Assembly: GCA_010672585.1 (NCBI GenBank)
Contig: JAAHGF010000004.1
Location: forward strand, 134,489-198,488
Reading direction: 5' to 3'
DNA: 64,000 bases
DNA from: Okeania sp. SIO1I7
GTDB lineage: Bacteria > Cyanobacteriota > Cyanobacteriia > Cyanobacteriales > Microcoleaceae
Shown: piece by piece, positions 53,675-62,927 of the stretch
How the letters are laid out: the number at the start of each line of letters is the position of its first letter
Position numbering within the stretch: position 1 is the stretch's first letter
The notes under the pieces: model-generated
Databases searched by the model: none
What the model was told of the DNA's origin: nothing
What the model saw: only the letters and a program-made list of their open reading frames with translations
Made by a program: the position numbers and the translations under genes

Positions 53675-54842
53675 TTAAAGTCTCGATAACCATTTTTCTA
53701 ATGCTAAATCAATTAATGAGTCTAGAGATTTATAACAATGAAAAACAGAAGTTTTTAATTCTTCTCCTATTCTTGCTTCCCATAGTTTTTTATAATGCTT
53801 AAATAGCTCTATATCTTCACAGGTGATAGGTTTGATATTTTTGGGATACTTAATAATTTTATTAACTTCTTTAATATATTTTTATCCCATATTTTTGCTT
53901 ATCGGTAACGAACAGTAGTATCTACGATTACCAATAGTAAATTGAAAATAATGCCCTCCTTTTTCAATTGCTTCTATTAATTTTTGCATACTCCTTTTAT
54001 GCCGATTTATTTCTGTTCCTACTCCACTGGATACATAACCCTCAATCAAAGCTTTATCTTGCCAATCTGTCCAAATTCTAGCTCTGCCAATTCTTGAACT
54101 TTTACCTCCTTTATATGGTATCCAGAGAAATATTATTAATTCGCCTTTATCCAGGAAAAATTCAGCACAAAATTTACTACTTTTCCCGCTACTAATTCCA
54201 TATTTAATACTTCTAGCAGAAGAAAATTCCTGCATTCTAGTGTCAAACTTCAGAATTTTCCGTCTAACCCTAAATATCTTTTCTTGCTGTTGATAATCCA
54301 AATTATTTACAACTTTCAAAAGTGCTGTGGGTGGGGTAGGTAAATCTAAATCATTTTCTTGTTTTTGGTAGGGAATAATTGCCTTTGAAATCTCCCCATT
54401 ATCAATATCTTTCAAACAAAAATAAAAGTTATCCCCATCTTGAATAACAGAAAACTCCAAAAATTGAAAATCAAGAGTGTGATATTTTCGATCTGTAAAA
54501 TTATCCCGATAAAAGTTAGGAGTAATTGCTACTAATCTCACAGGTTGCTGATAATCAACTTTTTCACTAAAAGGTTTCTAATCTAACAAAGCATCATAAT
54601 AACGAGTCAACTGTTGAACAATTCCCCTATCCTCAACATTTTTTAACTCCAACACCACTAATTTTTCCTGATTATCAACAGCCAAAATATCACACCTTTG
54701 ACTATATAACGATATATTGTCTGTCTAAGACTTTAAAACCTAGTAAAACTTCTAAGTGTTCATAAAGAAAATCTTCTAAAATCTCTTCACTGACAAATTC
54801 CCACCCAGAACCACTCTTGATTAAAGATGCGTTACTGAACAT
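53675..54842 (-). pseudogene. PD-(D/E)XK (NucS/RecB-like) nuclease gene with three lesions
   Basis: Reading from ATG 54842: MFSNASLIKSGSGWEFVSEE then EDFLYEHLEVLLGFKVLDRQ, a frameshift near 54718, QRCDILAVDNQEKLVVLELK (the D...E-x-K catalytic motif, here CDIL and LELK), RGIVQQLTRYYDALLD, an in-frame TAG near 54580, KPFSEKVDYQQPVRLVAITP, a 219-codon open stretch, an in-frame TAA at 53882-53884, and 68 further protein-like codons ending WLSRL at 53675. Joined, this gives about 388 residues, reasonable for a DUF91-like nuclease. Homologues in cyanobacteria run continuously here (recollection, not checked). The longest open piece alone (53882-54541) lacks the catalytic motif, so it should not be annotated as an intact protein. 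Confidence 0.82.
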
Positions 54843-54947
54843 ATACAAAAATTAGCCTTAACTTAACAATTGAAGTAACACAGTTTCTGTCGTCCAAGTA
54901 GCGCGCCCACAACAAAAAATCATAATCTTCTGTCGAAATAACAGCAG

Positions 54948-55175
54948 TTCATTAATTGATAATGGATAATTGATAATTACCTCTGGTTAAAACCGCTACG
55001 GAATTGAATATCAGGAGATATTATTTCTTTTCTTGGTCGATTGGATATGGCGAGGTCTCCTCGCCATCCCACCCTTCGGGAAGCTACGCTAACGACCGCT
55101 TTTTTTCCCTTAAAAGGGGAGGCTTTAAACCAGAATTATTTAATTATTAATAATTAATAATTAATAATTCGGTAA
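54948..55175 (+). repeat. Family A interspersed repeat, copy 9
   Basis: TTCATTAATTGATAATGG, aaccgctacggaattgaata, TTGGTCGATTGGATATGGCG, AGGTCTCCTCGCCATCCC, acgaccgctttttttccctt, ATTA repeats and TTCGGTAA. The most complete copy in the window and a good reference for the family. Confidence 0.85.
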
Positions 55176-55255
55176 AACTAATGCTAAAGCCACAGTTTCC
55201 TAACCATTATAACCTCTCATTTTTATCTTTTATGTTACGGTTTTAATAGCTAAAA

Positions 55256-55359
55256 GTCAACGGGGGTGCTTAAAATTGTTTGGGGTTATAAGAAACGAAT
55301 TGGCTAGTCGTTGACTATCCTCATGCTATTTTCCCTTCTGCCTTCTGTCTTCTTCAATT
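55256..55359 (+). repeat. Family H repeat, copy 2
   Basis: gtgcttaaaattgtttgggg, gttgactatcc, ttttcccttctgccttctgt; matches 22090-22190. Confidence 0.6.
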
Positions 55360-55415
55360 AATATAAATTTTGCTACCTAATTATGCTGAATGTATGGCTC
55401 TAAAAAGAATTTTTA

Positions 55416-55637
55416 TCACATTCTTGATTCTGTCATTAATTTCGGCCAAATTACTAGGAAAAATCCCATCCAAGTTAATATAGGAATAGAAATAATAACT
55501 GTTAACCAAACAATTCTAAATAAGAACCAACTACCACTAATAATAGTTATTCCTGTCAACAATATCGACCAAGGTTGACACCACCATGGTTTGTAATTCC
55601 AGGGGTTGAACTTTTCTGGTTCAATTGAATTTTTCAT
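55416..55637 (-). CDS. Small membrane protein, DUF6737-like, 73 aa
   Basis: From the ATG at 55637: MKNSIEPEKFNPWNYKPWWC, then QPWSILLTGITIISGSWF and WLTVIISIPILTWMGFFLVI. The NPWNYKPWWCQPWSI core is a cyanobacterial signature that I associate with DUF6737; two transmembrane helices follow. An upstream in-frame ATG at 55724 would add 29 residues of low-complexity Leu/Phe and is less likely. Immediately downstream of another small membrane protein gene (55737-55979) on the same strand, so they may share a transcript. Function unknown; probably in thylakoid or plasma membrane. Confidence 0.72.
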   Translation of the reverse strand: MKNSIEPEKFNPWNYKPWWCQPWSILLTGITIISGSWFLFRIVWLTVIISIPILTWMGFFLVIWPKLMTESRM

Positions 55638-55736
55638 AAATAGAAGCATGAAGAATAAGGAACGCAAAAGATGAAATAAACTTGCCGAAAATAACAAGAA
55701 TAAAATTTTTTTATTAGTAATCAATCAAATTGAATA

Positions 55737-55979
55737 TTAATTAGAATTTAAGCGTTTGGTAATTTGTTTAATTATGCCACTGAGAATAGCACCTCCCATT
55801 AAAATTCCGATAGCTGGGGTAAATACTGGTTCCCATAATTTATGCCAAAGATCGAGACCTAAAGCAACTCCAGAATAACGACCAATCACAGCGATCGCGA
55901 ACCAAGCAAAAGCAATTATTACTAGAAATACGTCTGCCACTAAAAATGTATCTAACCAGTTGAGTAATTTTTCTTTCAT
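55737..55979 (-). CDS. Small two-helix membrane protein, 80 aa
   Basis: MKEKLLNWLDTFLVADVFLV starts an N-terminal helix (DVFLVIIAFAWFAIAVIG); a second helix lies at FTPAIGILMGGAILSGIIKQ, with a basic C-terminus (KRLNSN). Between them YSGVALGLDLWHKLWEPVFT is probably lumenal or periplasmic. The ATG at 55979 follows aatttttaattaat, with no strong ribosome site. Family not named with certainty, but the composition and adjacent DUF6737-like gene support a real cyanobacterial membrane protein. Confidence 0.65.
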   Translation of the reverse strand: MKEKLLNWLDTFLVADVFLVIIAFAWFAIAVIGRYSGVALGLDLWHKLWEPVFTPAIGILMGGAILSGIIKQITKRLNSN

Positions 55980-56064
55980 TGTTAGTAATTTTTAATTAAT
56001 ATTTTAAATTATTATACTATAACTAGGTAAGCAATATTATCTATATATTTATATTCATATCAAA

Positions 56065-56155
56065 TTAATATGAAGTTGAATAGAATAATATTTTAATCAG
56101 AGTTGACTGTAGATCGAGATAGACAAGTTAATAAATTTCATAATTCTGTGCCACC
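56065..56155 (-). repeat. Family F repeat, copy 2
   Basis: Reverse complement of about 8921-9005: ttgaatagaataatatttta, agatcgagatagacaagtta, ataatTCTGTGCCACC. Confidence 0.7.
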
Positions 56156-56342
56156 TAATCCTAATACCTAATACCATTTCTCAAAAACTTTTCTACATTT
56201 TATTGAGCTTAGGAGTGGGGAGTAGGGGATAAGTAAAAACAAGAATAATTAACATTAACTTAACTCAAATTAGCAAAAAAATATTCCCTTTGTCTTAATT
56301 ACTTAAGTTATTAAGTAACACTTAAGTATAGCATTAATGCAT

Positions 56343-56395
56343 GGGATTTGGTATAACACCTAATTCTGTGCCACCTCACATAAAACTGGTATCAG
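56343..56395 (-). repeat. Family F repeat, copy 3 (partial)
   Basis: cctaattctgtgccacctca then cataaaactggtat matches the reverse of about 8902-8935. Around 56158-56342 a sequence separates the two halves that are adjacent at 8868-9005. Confidence 0.6.
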
Positions 56396-56675
56396 CTACA
56401 TTTTCTGTTCTCTATTTTAAGCTATTATACCAATTATAATGTATGAATTCCACAAAAATAAAATAAAAATTTGATGCCTAAAAAGGAACTATCCTAACTA
56501 TTTTATACTTATTTCTATTATTTTTCCTTTTTGATATTCTTTATTCCTGATTCCAACTTCAGTTTTTCCTTTTTTATTTCCTTTACTAATGTCATATTGC
56601 TCGATAAAATTGGTTTTATAAATTTAAACTATCAACTATGAATATCAAATTAGTAGTTAGAAATTAACTCATAGT
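56396..56675. other. AT-rich region downstream of the response regulator gene
   Basis: No gene or clear terminator seen. Confidence 0.35.
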
Positions 56676-57785
56676 TTAACAATCTTTTTCTGCTCCCTTT
56701 GTAGGGAGAAAAACAGTTATAGTGGTTTGTTGTAAAGGAATACTTTGGATCGTTAACTTGCCATCATGTAATTCAGCAATTTGTTTAGCAATACTCAGAC
56801 CTAATCCTGAACCTTGTTGCTCATATATTTGACGATTAAATTGTTTATAAGCTCCGATATTAGAAATTTCATTAGCACTCATTCCTTTACCAAAATCTAT
56901 AAAATCAACAGCAAAAACATGACGGTCTAATCTACCTATTACCTTAACTTTTGTACCAAAAGAAGAAAATTTAAAAGCATTGTCTAACAATTCATCTACA
57001 ATTTTTCTAAAGTTAGACTCAGAAATATTTAAAGTAGTATTTTCTGATGTAATATCTAAGTCTTTTAAGCGATTAAAACTTCTTGCTTTTTCTATAGCAA
57101 CCTCTCTAATTATTGATTTAGGATTACTAAGACAACCTGTTGTAAATAATTTTAATCTATCTCGATCCCGTGATAATAGCTCTAAATCTGCATATAGTAA
57201 AAAATTCTGGATTATTCTATATAAACGGTGGGCAGAAATGTGAATATTTTCTACCATTTCTAAAATTTCATCGTTTTCTAATTCTTGAAACTCTTCAACA
57301 ATAAAATTGGAATAACCAATAATTCCATTGAGTGGAGTGCGTAGTTCATGAGGTAGAGATAAAGTTATGCTACTTCTTAATTCATCTAGTTGTTCTTGAG
57401 TTTTTCTTTCAATAGTTCCTTGTTTTTCTAATCTGGTATTAATTGCCTTCATTAATTCATCTCTGGTAAAAGGTTTTGTCAAGTAATCGTCAGCTCCTAA
57501 CTCCATTCCCTCTCTTAAATCAGCTTTTGTGGATTTTGCAGTCAGAAAAATAAATGGAATTGCTTCTGTTACTAAATTTTTCCGTAATAATTTTAATACT
57601 GTATAACCATCAAGTTCTGGCATCATTACATCACAAATAATTAAATCTGGAACAATTTCTAGAGCTTTTTCTACTCCTAGAGTACCATTATCTGCCCCTA
57701 TTACTATAAAATTTTCTGCTTCTAAAACATCAGTAATTATTTCTAAAATTACTCGTTCATCTTCAATCACTAGAATTTTTTTCAT
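56676..57785 (-). CDS. Response regulator receiver - histidine kinase hybrid, 369 aa
   Basis: Receiver domain first (residues 1-120): acidic pair EDE near 8-10, phospho-acceptor Asp in LIICDVMMPELDG, Thr/Ser in FLTAKS and Lys in LTKPFTRDE. HisKA follows (about 140-200), with ITLSLPHELRTPLNGIIG (H-box). The HATPase has DNAFKFSSFGTKV, VDFIDFGKGMS and GSGLGLSIAKQI. It overlaps the upstream sensor-kinase gene by 23 bp, so the two are translated together. A receiver-then-kinase order is typical of phosphorelay hybrids in cyanobacteria, where the receiver is fed by a partner kinase, here most probably the neighbour. The output is unknown. Confidence 0.9.
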   Translation of the reverse strand: MKKILVIEDERVILEIITDVLEAENFIVIGADNGTLGVEKALEIVPDLIICDVMMPELDGYTVLKLLRKNLVTEAIPFIFLTAKSTKADLREGMELGADDYLTKPFTRDELMKAINTRLEKQGTIERKTQEQLDELRSSITLSLPHELRTPLNGIIGYSNFIVEEFQELENDEILEMVENIHISAHRLYRIIQNFLLYADLELLSRDRDRLKLFTTGCLSNPKSIIREVAIEKARSFNRLKDLDITSENTTLNISESNFRKIVDELLDNAFKFSSFGTKVKVIGRLDRHVFAVDFIDFGKGMSANEISNIGAYKQFNRQIYEQQGSGLGLSIAKQIAELHDGKLTIQSIPLQQTTITVFLPTKGAEKDC

Positions 57786-59745
57786 CTATATTTTCCTTTT
57801 CTAAATTCAACGGTAATATGACAGTAAATGTAGTTCCTACCCCTACTTCACTTTCGACAAAAATTTGACCTCTATGTAAATCTACAAAATTTTTGACAAT
57901 AGTAAGTCCTAACCCTGTACCAGAAATATTAATAGCATTTTGAGCGCGGTAGAAAGAGTCAAATAAATATTTTTGTTCTGCTGCTGGAATTCCCATACCC
58001 TCATCTTGAATTTGAAAAATTGCATAGTTATTTAAGTAAGAAAGTTTGAGAAAAATATGACTACCTTGGGGCGAATATTTAACTGCATTACAAAGTAAAT
58101 TGGATAGAATATGTCGCAACAATTTTTCATCTATTAAAACCAATTCAAATATTTGTCCCCTAGATTCATTTTGTGATTCTGCTGGAGTATTATAGATAGC
58201 ATCATTTTGCTTTTGTTCTTGCTGAATTGAATCTAGCTGAATTATATTTAAAATACTTATATTAATCCCATTTTTATCGGAAATTTTTGTTGTTAATTCT
58301 TGAGCTGCAAGCAGCATAAAATCAACGTAATGTTGACTACCAATACTGAGTTTAATATCTTCTATGACATCTCGACATAAATTTTCCAAATCTAATGGTA
58401 CCGGGTTAAAATCAAAATTACCTGATTCTTTCTTACCTATAACTAATATATCATTAAGTAACTCTGTCATATGGTGAGTTGTAGCTTGTATACGACGCAG
58501 ATAAGTCAGTTTTTTTTCTTCATTCCATTTATGACTATAGTGTTCTAATGCTTCTGCTGAAGCTAATATAGTAGTTAAAGGAGTACGGAACTCATGGGAT
58601 GCCATGGAAATAAATTGAGATTTAAGTTGATTCAATTCTTTTTCTATTTCTAGTGCTTTCTTTCTTTCTGTTTCTGCCCACTTGCGCTCTGTAATATCTT
58701 CAATATCACCTTCATAAGCAATCAAATTACCTTCTGGGTCACGCACTGCTCTTGCATTCTCAGAAACCCAGATGACACTCCCATCAGCACGATAAGCTTG
58801 ATACTCAAACTTTAATACACTTCCATCCCTACTAATTAAATCAATAAATTCATCTCTAGAGTTAGGGTTAACATAGATTTGTTTGCCAATATCACTAACT
58901 TTTGCCATCATGTCCTCTGGCGAGTCATAACCAAATATCTTGGCTAAAGTAGGATTACCATAAAGGTAATGTCCATCTAGTGTAGACTGAAAAATACCTT
59001 CAACTGAATTCTCAAAAATGCTACGATATTTAGCCTCAGTTGAATTTAGTTTTTGAGCTGCTGCTTCTAATTGTAATCTAGTATTAAACTCAGTTTTTTG
59101 CAAAGATTCATATAAATATACAGAAATATCACAAATTAAACATACCCAGAAAATGCCAAGACACATCTTCATAAAATTCCAATTTAAGGGTGCTACATCC
59201 AAACCGAGAATCTTATTGACACCGAAGTAATAGCCTAATATAGTAATCTGGGATATTAGGTGTAAAAACCATCTAACCGGAATTAAAGTTGCCTGAGAAA
59301 AGAAAGTCAACATCCAGACAAAAAACTCAGGATTAACATTTCTTGTAACTGTATCTGAAATTTGCTCGATCATAGTCACAGACCAAGAAAAGCAGAGAAA
59401 TATTAGACCAAGATGACGACTACCCCAAGCAGTTCGTAGTATAAATATACAACCAAGTAGGGTGAAATGTACTAAAATCCTGGCAATTTCCCACTCTTCT
59501 AAACGAGGGTATTTATCTAGTATGAAGAAGATTAAACTGAGTATACTTCTACTCAAGAAAAAGAAAAAAGCTAGCCACAATGTTAAATTTAGTCGAGCCA
59601 TCAAAAAACGATGTTGCCACCGTGAATATGAAACATTTGTCAAATCTCTGCTATTTTCAGAAGTAGGGTTAGCACTATCCAAATAGCTCAGTATTTTCTC
59701 AATAGGGGATAGTCTCTGTAGTTTTTTCAGCCATCCATTTAGCAT
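57763..59745 (-). CDS. Membrane PAS sensor histidine kinase, 660 aa
   Basis: The N-terminal membrane region has about six helices (from LTLWLAFFFFLSRSILSLIF through MCLGIFWVCLICDISVYLY, about 50-215). A PAS domain with a PAC tail follows (about 240-355: YRSIFENSVEGIFQSTLDGH, IWVSENARAVRDPEGNLIAY). HisKA has the H-box ISMASHEFRTPLTTILASAE (about 385); HATPase has NLLCNAVKYSPQGSHIFLKL, DEGMGIPAAEQ and GTGLGLTIVKNFVD. The start and length are normal. Overlaps the receiver-kinase gene by 23 bp. A likely cue is membrane or redox related, but nothing in the sequence identifies it. Confidence 0.9.
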   Translation of the reverse strand: MLNGWLKKLQRLSPIEKILSYLDSANPTSENSRDLTNVSYSRWQHRFLMARLNLTLWLAFFFFLSRSILSLIFFILDKYPRLEEWEIARILVHFTLLGCIFILRTAWGSRHLGLIFLCFSWSVTMIEQISDTVTRNVNPEFFVWMLTFFSQATLIPVRWFLHLISQITILGYYFGVNKILGLDVAPLNWNFMKMCLGIFWVCLICDISVYLYESLQKTEFNTRLQLEAAAQKLNSTEAKYRSIFENSVEGIFQSTLDGHYLYGNPTLAKIFGYDSPEDMMAKVSDIGKQIYVNPNSRDEFIDLISRDGSVLKFEYQAYRADGSVIWVSENARAVRDPEGNLIAYEGDIEDITERKWAETERKKALEIEKELNQLKSQFISMASHEFRTPLTTILASAEALEHYSHKWNEEKKLTYLRRIQATTHHMTELLNDILVIGKKESGNFDFNPVPLDLENLCRDVIEDIKLSIGSQHYVDFMLLAAQELTTKISDKNGINISILNIIQLDSIQQEQKQNDAIYNTPAESQNESRGQIFELVLIDEKLLRHILSNLLCNAVKYSPQGSHIFLKLSYLNNYAIFQIQDEGMGIPAAEQKYLFDSFYRAQNAINISGTGLGLTIVKNFVDLHRGQIFVESEVGVGTTFTVILPLNLEKENIDEKNSSD

Positions 59746-60074
59746 AGCTAATTAGATTGAAACATCATAATTTAAGTCATAGACTTCGTACATCAGAATA
59801 TTGTAATATAGCTGTCCTAAATAAGTTTTAAATAAATCTTAGTTATCTAAATACTAAGAGTGACTTCTCTTAATATGTAGCTAATGTTCAGATTCTATCT
59901 AGGATGGCTATAGTAGGTTAAATATAAGCTAACTACAATTTTTTTTCACTCGTCATTCACAATAATTTAGGGCAGGCAAAAATTATTAATTATTTACAGC
60001 TACCTGGGTCTAAAATGGTATGATTATTTTTACTGTATATTAGTTATATTTATACCTAAATTGTTAGTCAAATT
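59746..60074. other. Divergent promoter region
   Basis: Separates the sensor-kinase gene from the plus-strand gene at 60075. AT-rich, with no clear motif or ORF. Confidence 0.4.
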
Positions 60075-60593
60075 ATGGTTAGTTATACCTTGCCTCAAAA
60101 TCCAGATACGATTATAACTGTTAGGGGGAAAGATTCACCCCGGGCCCGTCAGAAAGCTATGGATAAGCTTGTGGAAATGATGGACTCTGGTGAAATACTG
60201 ACAGAATTAGAAAATGGATTTAGTCCGGAGCAATTTATTGAGGTCAAAGAGTCAAAAGAATCAAAGGAAATTGCCTCTGAGGAAGAAGAAGCTGTTGCCC
60301 AAGCAGTACAAATACTTAGTGATCTAGCAGCGCTGAAGATTAAGGTTGTAGAATCAAGAGAAGAAGCACTAAAGATTCGTTCTGCAATTGAGGTACTATT
60401 CACAGATGAAGCTGTCACTGTTGAAGAAATTTCTAATCTTAAAGATGGTTTTAAGGTGTTGAAAACTTTTGCTGTGGCTAATTTGCGTTATAGAGAAGCA
60501 AGAGAGAAAGCAGAAGAAGCTCGTATTATCTTAGACCAAGCGCTAAAATCTGACGAATCAGAAATCAAGCAGTCTCCTAAACCGGATAAATAA
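60075..60593 (+). CDS. Conserved-looking cyanobacterial protein of unknown function, 172 aa
   Basis: Starts MVSYTLPQNPDTIITVRGKD; the first 60 residues look like a small basic/acidic domain (SPRARQKAMDKLVEMMDSGE). The rest is strongly helical and charged (EEEEAVAQAVQILSDLAALK, YREAREKAEEARIILDQALK), suggesting a coiled coil. No signal peptide, membrane helix or catalytic motif. I do not recognise a family. Stand-alone transcription unit between two long non-coding gaps. Confidence 0.7.
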   Translation: MVSYTLPQNPDTIITVRGKDSPRARQKAMDKLVEMMDSGEILTELENGFSPEQFIEVKESKESKEIASEEEEAVAQAVQILSDLAALKIKVVESREEALKIRSAIEVLFTDEAVTVEEISNLKDGFKVLKTFAVANLRYREAREKAEEARIILDQALKSDESEIKQSPKPDK

Positions 60594-61237
60594 GTTTTCT
60601 GGTATCAAATAGACTTCGATGGGCAATTAACTATAGCAAAGAAAGGATTGGTTAGGACATCTATTGATAATGAATCTTAGATAAGAAAGGTTTTTCTCAC
60701 TATTTTCTATCTATGCATATCTACTACAATATCTAGATATAAGTAATCAAAGCTATTATTGCCTAAATCAGTAATATTGCTGAGGGTGATGTAATTATAG
60801 TTTCCTGTAATAAATTTATAAAATCCCTACATCATCCCACAAGTCAGACAGTATTGTGAAACTTTAAATTAGAGAATATCCGATAGTGAGTATATACTCA
60901 TTTTATCAGATATTTACTTTATATATGCTACTCATAAAAAAAGCATATTTTTCATCTATATTGATTGATAATTAAATTAATAACTATTTATAGAGGTTGA
61001 AATGTATCAATGTTTCATCAAAAATGCTCAAGAGTGACCAACTTTTAGAACTAGAGTTTAGTGTTCTAGACAACAAAATTGTGATCTGCATCATTACCAA
61101 AATTGAGAGATATCACATCATTAAAAGATGTGAGTCATTGAAGCTTACCTAATAATAATTGATACTAGGTATCGTGGTTATCAAATAAAACCGATTTAAA
61201 ATTTTTTTAATATACTATCTGGAGAACACTTTTAATC
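60594..61237. other. Long AT-rich gap upstream of the DUF2949 gene
   Basis: No ORF, repeat family member or obvious terminator. A ggagaac ribosome site lies close to the gene start at 61238. A regulatory leader or small RNA is possible, but no clear structure stands out. Confidence 0.4.
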
Positions 61238-61432
61238 ATGTCTACAAAACAAGCTCAGTTAATCAAATTCTTGAAGTGGGAATTGTCCATCTCTGATTCA
61301 GCGATCGCCATTGCTTTACGACACAAGGAAGAAGACCCTAATCAATTACCGATGATACTTTGGCAATACGGTCTTGTCACATTGAAGCAGTTAGATCAAA
61401 TATTCGACTGGTTACAAATGGCCCACATTTAA
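61238..61432 (+). CDS. DUF2949 family protein, 64 aa
   Basis: Nearly the whole protein fits DUF2949: QLIKFLKWELSISDSAIAIA, then LRHKEEDPNQLPMILWQYGL and VTLKQLDQIFDWLQ. These are short cyanobacteria-specific proteins of unknown function, full length here. The ribosome site ggagaac precedes the ATG. Contains a HIP1 octamer in codons for SAIAIA. Confidence 0.85.
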   Translation: MSTKQAQLIKFLKWELSISDSAIAIALRHKEEDPNQLPMILWQYGLVTLKQLDQIFDWLQMAHI

Positions 61433-61576
61433 TCGACTACAATTTCCTGAATTATCTAGGCCATACATATCTTACCCTGGTAATACAAGTGAAGTAATAT
61501 TTTAAGGAGGTATGAATTGGGTTTTAAACCAAGAAAAATCATAAAAACCAAATTGAATCAAAACTTTGAATTAAAC

Positions 61577-61625
61577 AAGGGAGTATCTCAGTTAGCTTTT
61601 TCAGCAAGATTACTCCCTTTTTTTT
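61577..61625 (+). terminator. Factor-independent terminator
   Basis: Stem AAGGGAGTA / TACTCCCTT with a 25-base loop, followed directly by a run of eight Ts. It lies 145 bp after the DUF2949 gene and probably ends that transcript. A perfect AAGGAGG (61504-61510) upstream is followed by only tiny frames. Confidence 0.75.
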
Positions 61626-61656
61626 ATGGAATAATAAACAGGGAAAATTATATAGC

Positions 61657-61756
61657 AGAAGGAAGAAGGAAGAAGGAAGAAGGAAGAAGGAAGAAGGAAG
61701 AATAAAAATCTTGCGTTGTCTGACTTTTGATATATCTGTGTCCTTTGCTTCAAGTT
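61657..61756 (+). repeat. Family P polypurine element, copy 3
   Basis: tatagcagaaggaagaagg tract, then cttgcgttgtctgacttttg and tcctttgcttcaag. The same architecture as 18846-18966. Confidence 0.75.
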
Positions 61757-61876
61757 CTATAAATCTTTTTTATTAAAGGAAGCAGAAGTCATAGTTTCAA
61801 ACTTTTTATCTATTTTGAAACTTTTCACAAATCAATTAAATTATTAAATATCATAAATTAGACAAAATCAGGTTAT

Positions 61877-61989
61877 TAGACATCTGGTAAAAATCCAAAA
61901 TAAAATCAATTCTCACACATAAATTATCAATTATTTCTCCCTACTGCCTACTTCCTACTGCCTACTCCCTCTTTTGAAAGAGATGTCTA
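61877..61989 (+). repeat. Family C element, copy 4 (113 bp)
   Basis: TAGACATCTGG and AGATGTCTA ends; interior aaaatcaattctcacacata, aattatcaattatttctccc, ctactccctcttttgaaaga. Confidence 0.78.
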
Positions 61990-62208
61990 TTAAAGATATT
62001 TTATAGGATGTAAAATTCAACCCTCACCTCATCTCCCCTCAACCCTGTCTCCCCCTCTACATAAAAGGATGCTCTATAACCGAATTTAGGACTATATTCT
62101 TAATCTGCGTATCTGGCCATGAAAAAAATTTGATAGTAACTAATTATCTCAACTTGGTATCATAAATTATGATTTAGACGACAAACACCGATTCAAAAAA
62201 ACTCGAAA

Positions 62209-62613
62209 ATGACAAAAGAAACTATCCAAACAGTGGTCAATTCTTATTTTACAAATATGGCAGCGATGAATGCCGAAGCATGGGCAGAAAACTTTGCTGA
62301 AGACGGTGTTATCTATGACCCTGTAGGTAAACCACCCAGTAATGTACAGTCAGATTATCAGAAATTCTTTGGGCTATTATCAATGATTTTTGCCAAACTA
62401 GAATTGACACCAAATAATATATTTATTGTAGATAATGGGGCTGCAGTTAAATGGACGATGCAGGGAGTGGGAAAAAATGGTAATCAGGGAGTTGCAGAAG
62501 GAATTAGTATATTTGAAATTAATGAAAATGGTAAAATTAAACAAGTATCTTCTTATTGGGATGATGCTGCAATGATGGCTCAAATCAAAGGTGATTCAAC
62601 AATTAATAATTAA
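62209..62613 (+). CDS. NTF2-like (SnoaL/ketosteroid-isomerase fold) protein, 134 aa
   Basis: The single-domain cone-shaped NTF2 fold is suggested by VVNSYFTNMAAMNAEAWAEN, FAEDGVIYDPVGKPP, AAVKWTMQGVGKNGN and GISIFEINENGKIKQVSSYW. Such proteins are small isomerases/hydrolases or ligand binders; DP near 44-45 may be in the pocket, but no activity can be assigned. It resembles the carotenoid-binding-type NTF2 domains only in overall fold. The last residues and stop (STINN) are contributed by a family A repeat, so the natural end has been altered. Confidence 0.75.
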   Translation: MTKETIQTVVNSYFTNMAAMNAEAWAENFAEDGVIYDPVGKPPSNVQSDYQKFFGLLSMIFAKLELTPNNIFIVDNGAAVKWTMQGVGKNGNQGVAEGISIFEINENGKIKQVSSYWDDAAMMAQIKGDSTINN

Positions 62614-62766
62614 CAATTACCTCTCCTTGAAAACGGATAGGATTGACGCACTACCGAAAATTTTTTCTTTTCTCTTGGTCGATTTGAGGCCAGCGAGGAG
62701 ACCTAGCCATCCCTCGACCACTTTTCTCCTTTAAAGGAGAGGCTTTAAACCTTAATTATTCGGTAA
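62597..62766 (+). repeat. Family A interspersed repeat, copy 10, supplying a stop codon
   Basis: CAACAATTAATAATTAACAA, ttacctctccttgaaaacgg, TTGGTCGATTTGAGGCC, aggagaggctttaaacctta, TTCGGTAA. It overlaps the last five codons of the NTF2-like gene. Confidence 0.85.
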
Positions 62767-62927
62767 GAAGGTATTAGGTTTTAGGTGGTTATTTAAGAAT
62801 CTGTGTTTAGCTGGCGCACAACGAACGTTACCAGTGACTGTTGGCTTGAATTTGGTATTAGAGTTGTTGGGAAATAAGGTAAAATGGTTTAAGCAAAAAT
62901 TGGCCTTTATAAATGCTAAATATTGAA

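Noticed and set aside
28530..54842. Stop-codon reassignment or programmed readthrough, suggested by in-frame TAA/TAG/TGA in several genes
   Set aside because: Different stops are involved, the genes also carry frameshifts or deletions, and intact genes end normally at all three stops; decay is simpler.
61517..61705. 62-codon frame starting TTG after a perfect Shine-Dalgarno
   Set aside because: It runs through a strong terminator and into a polypurine repeat; the ribosome site is noted separately.
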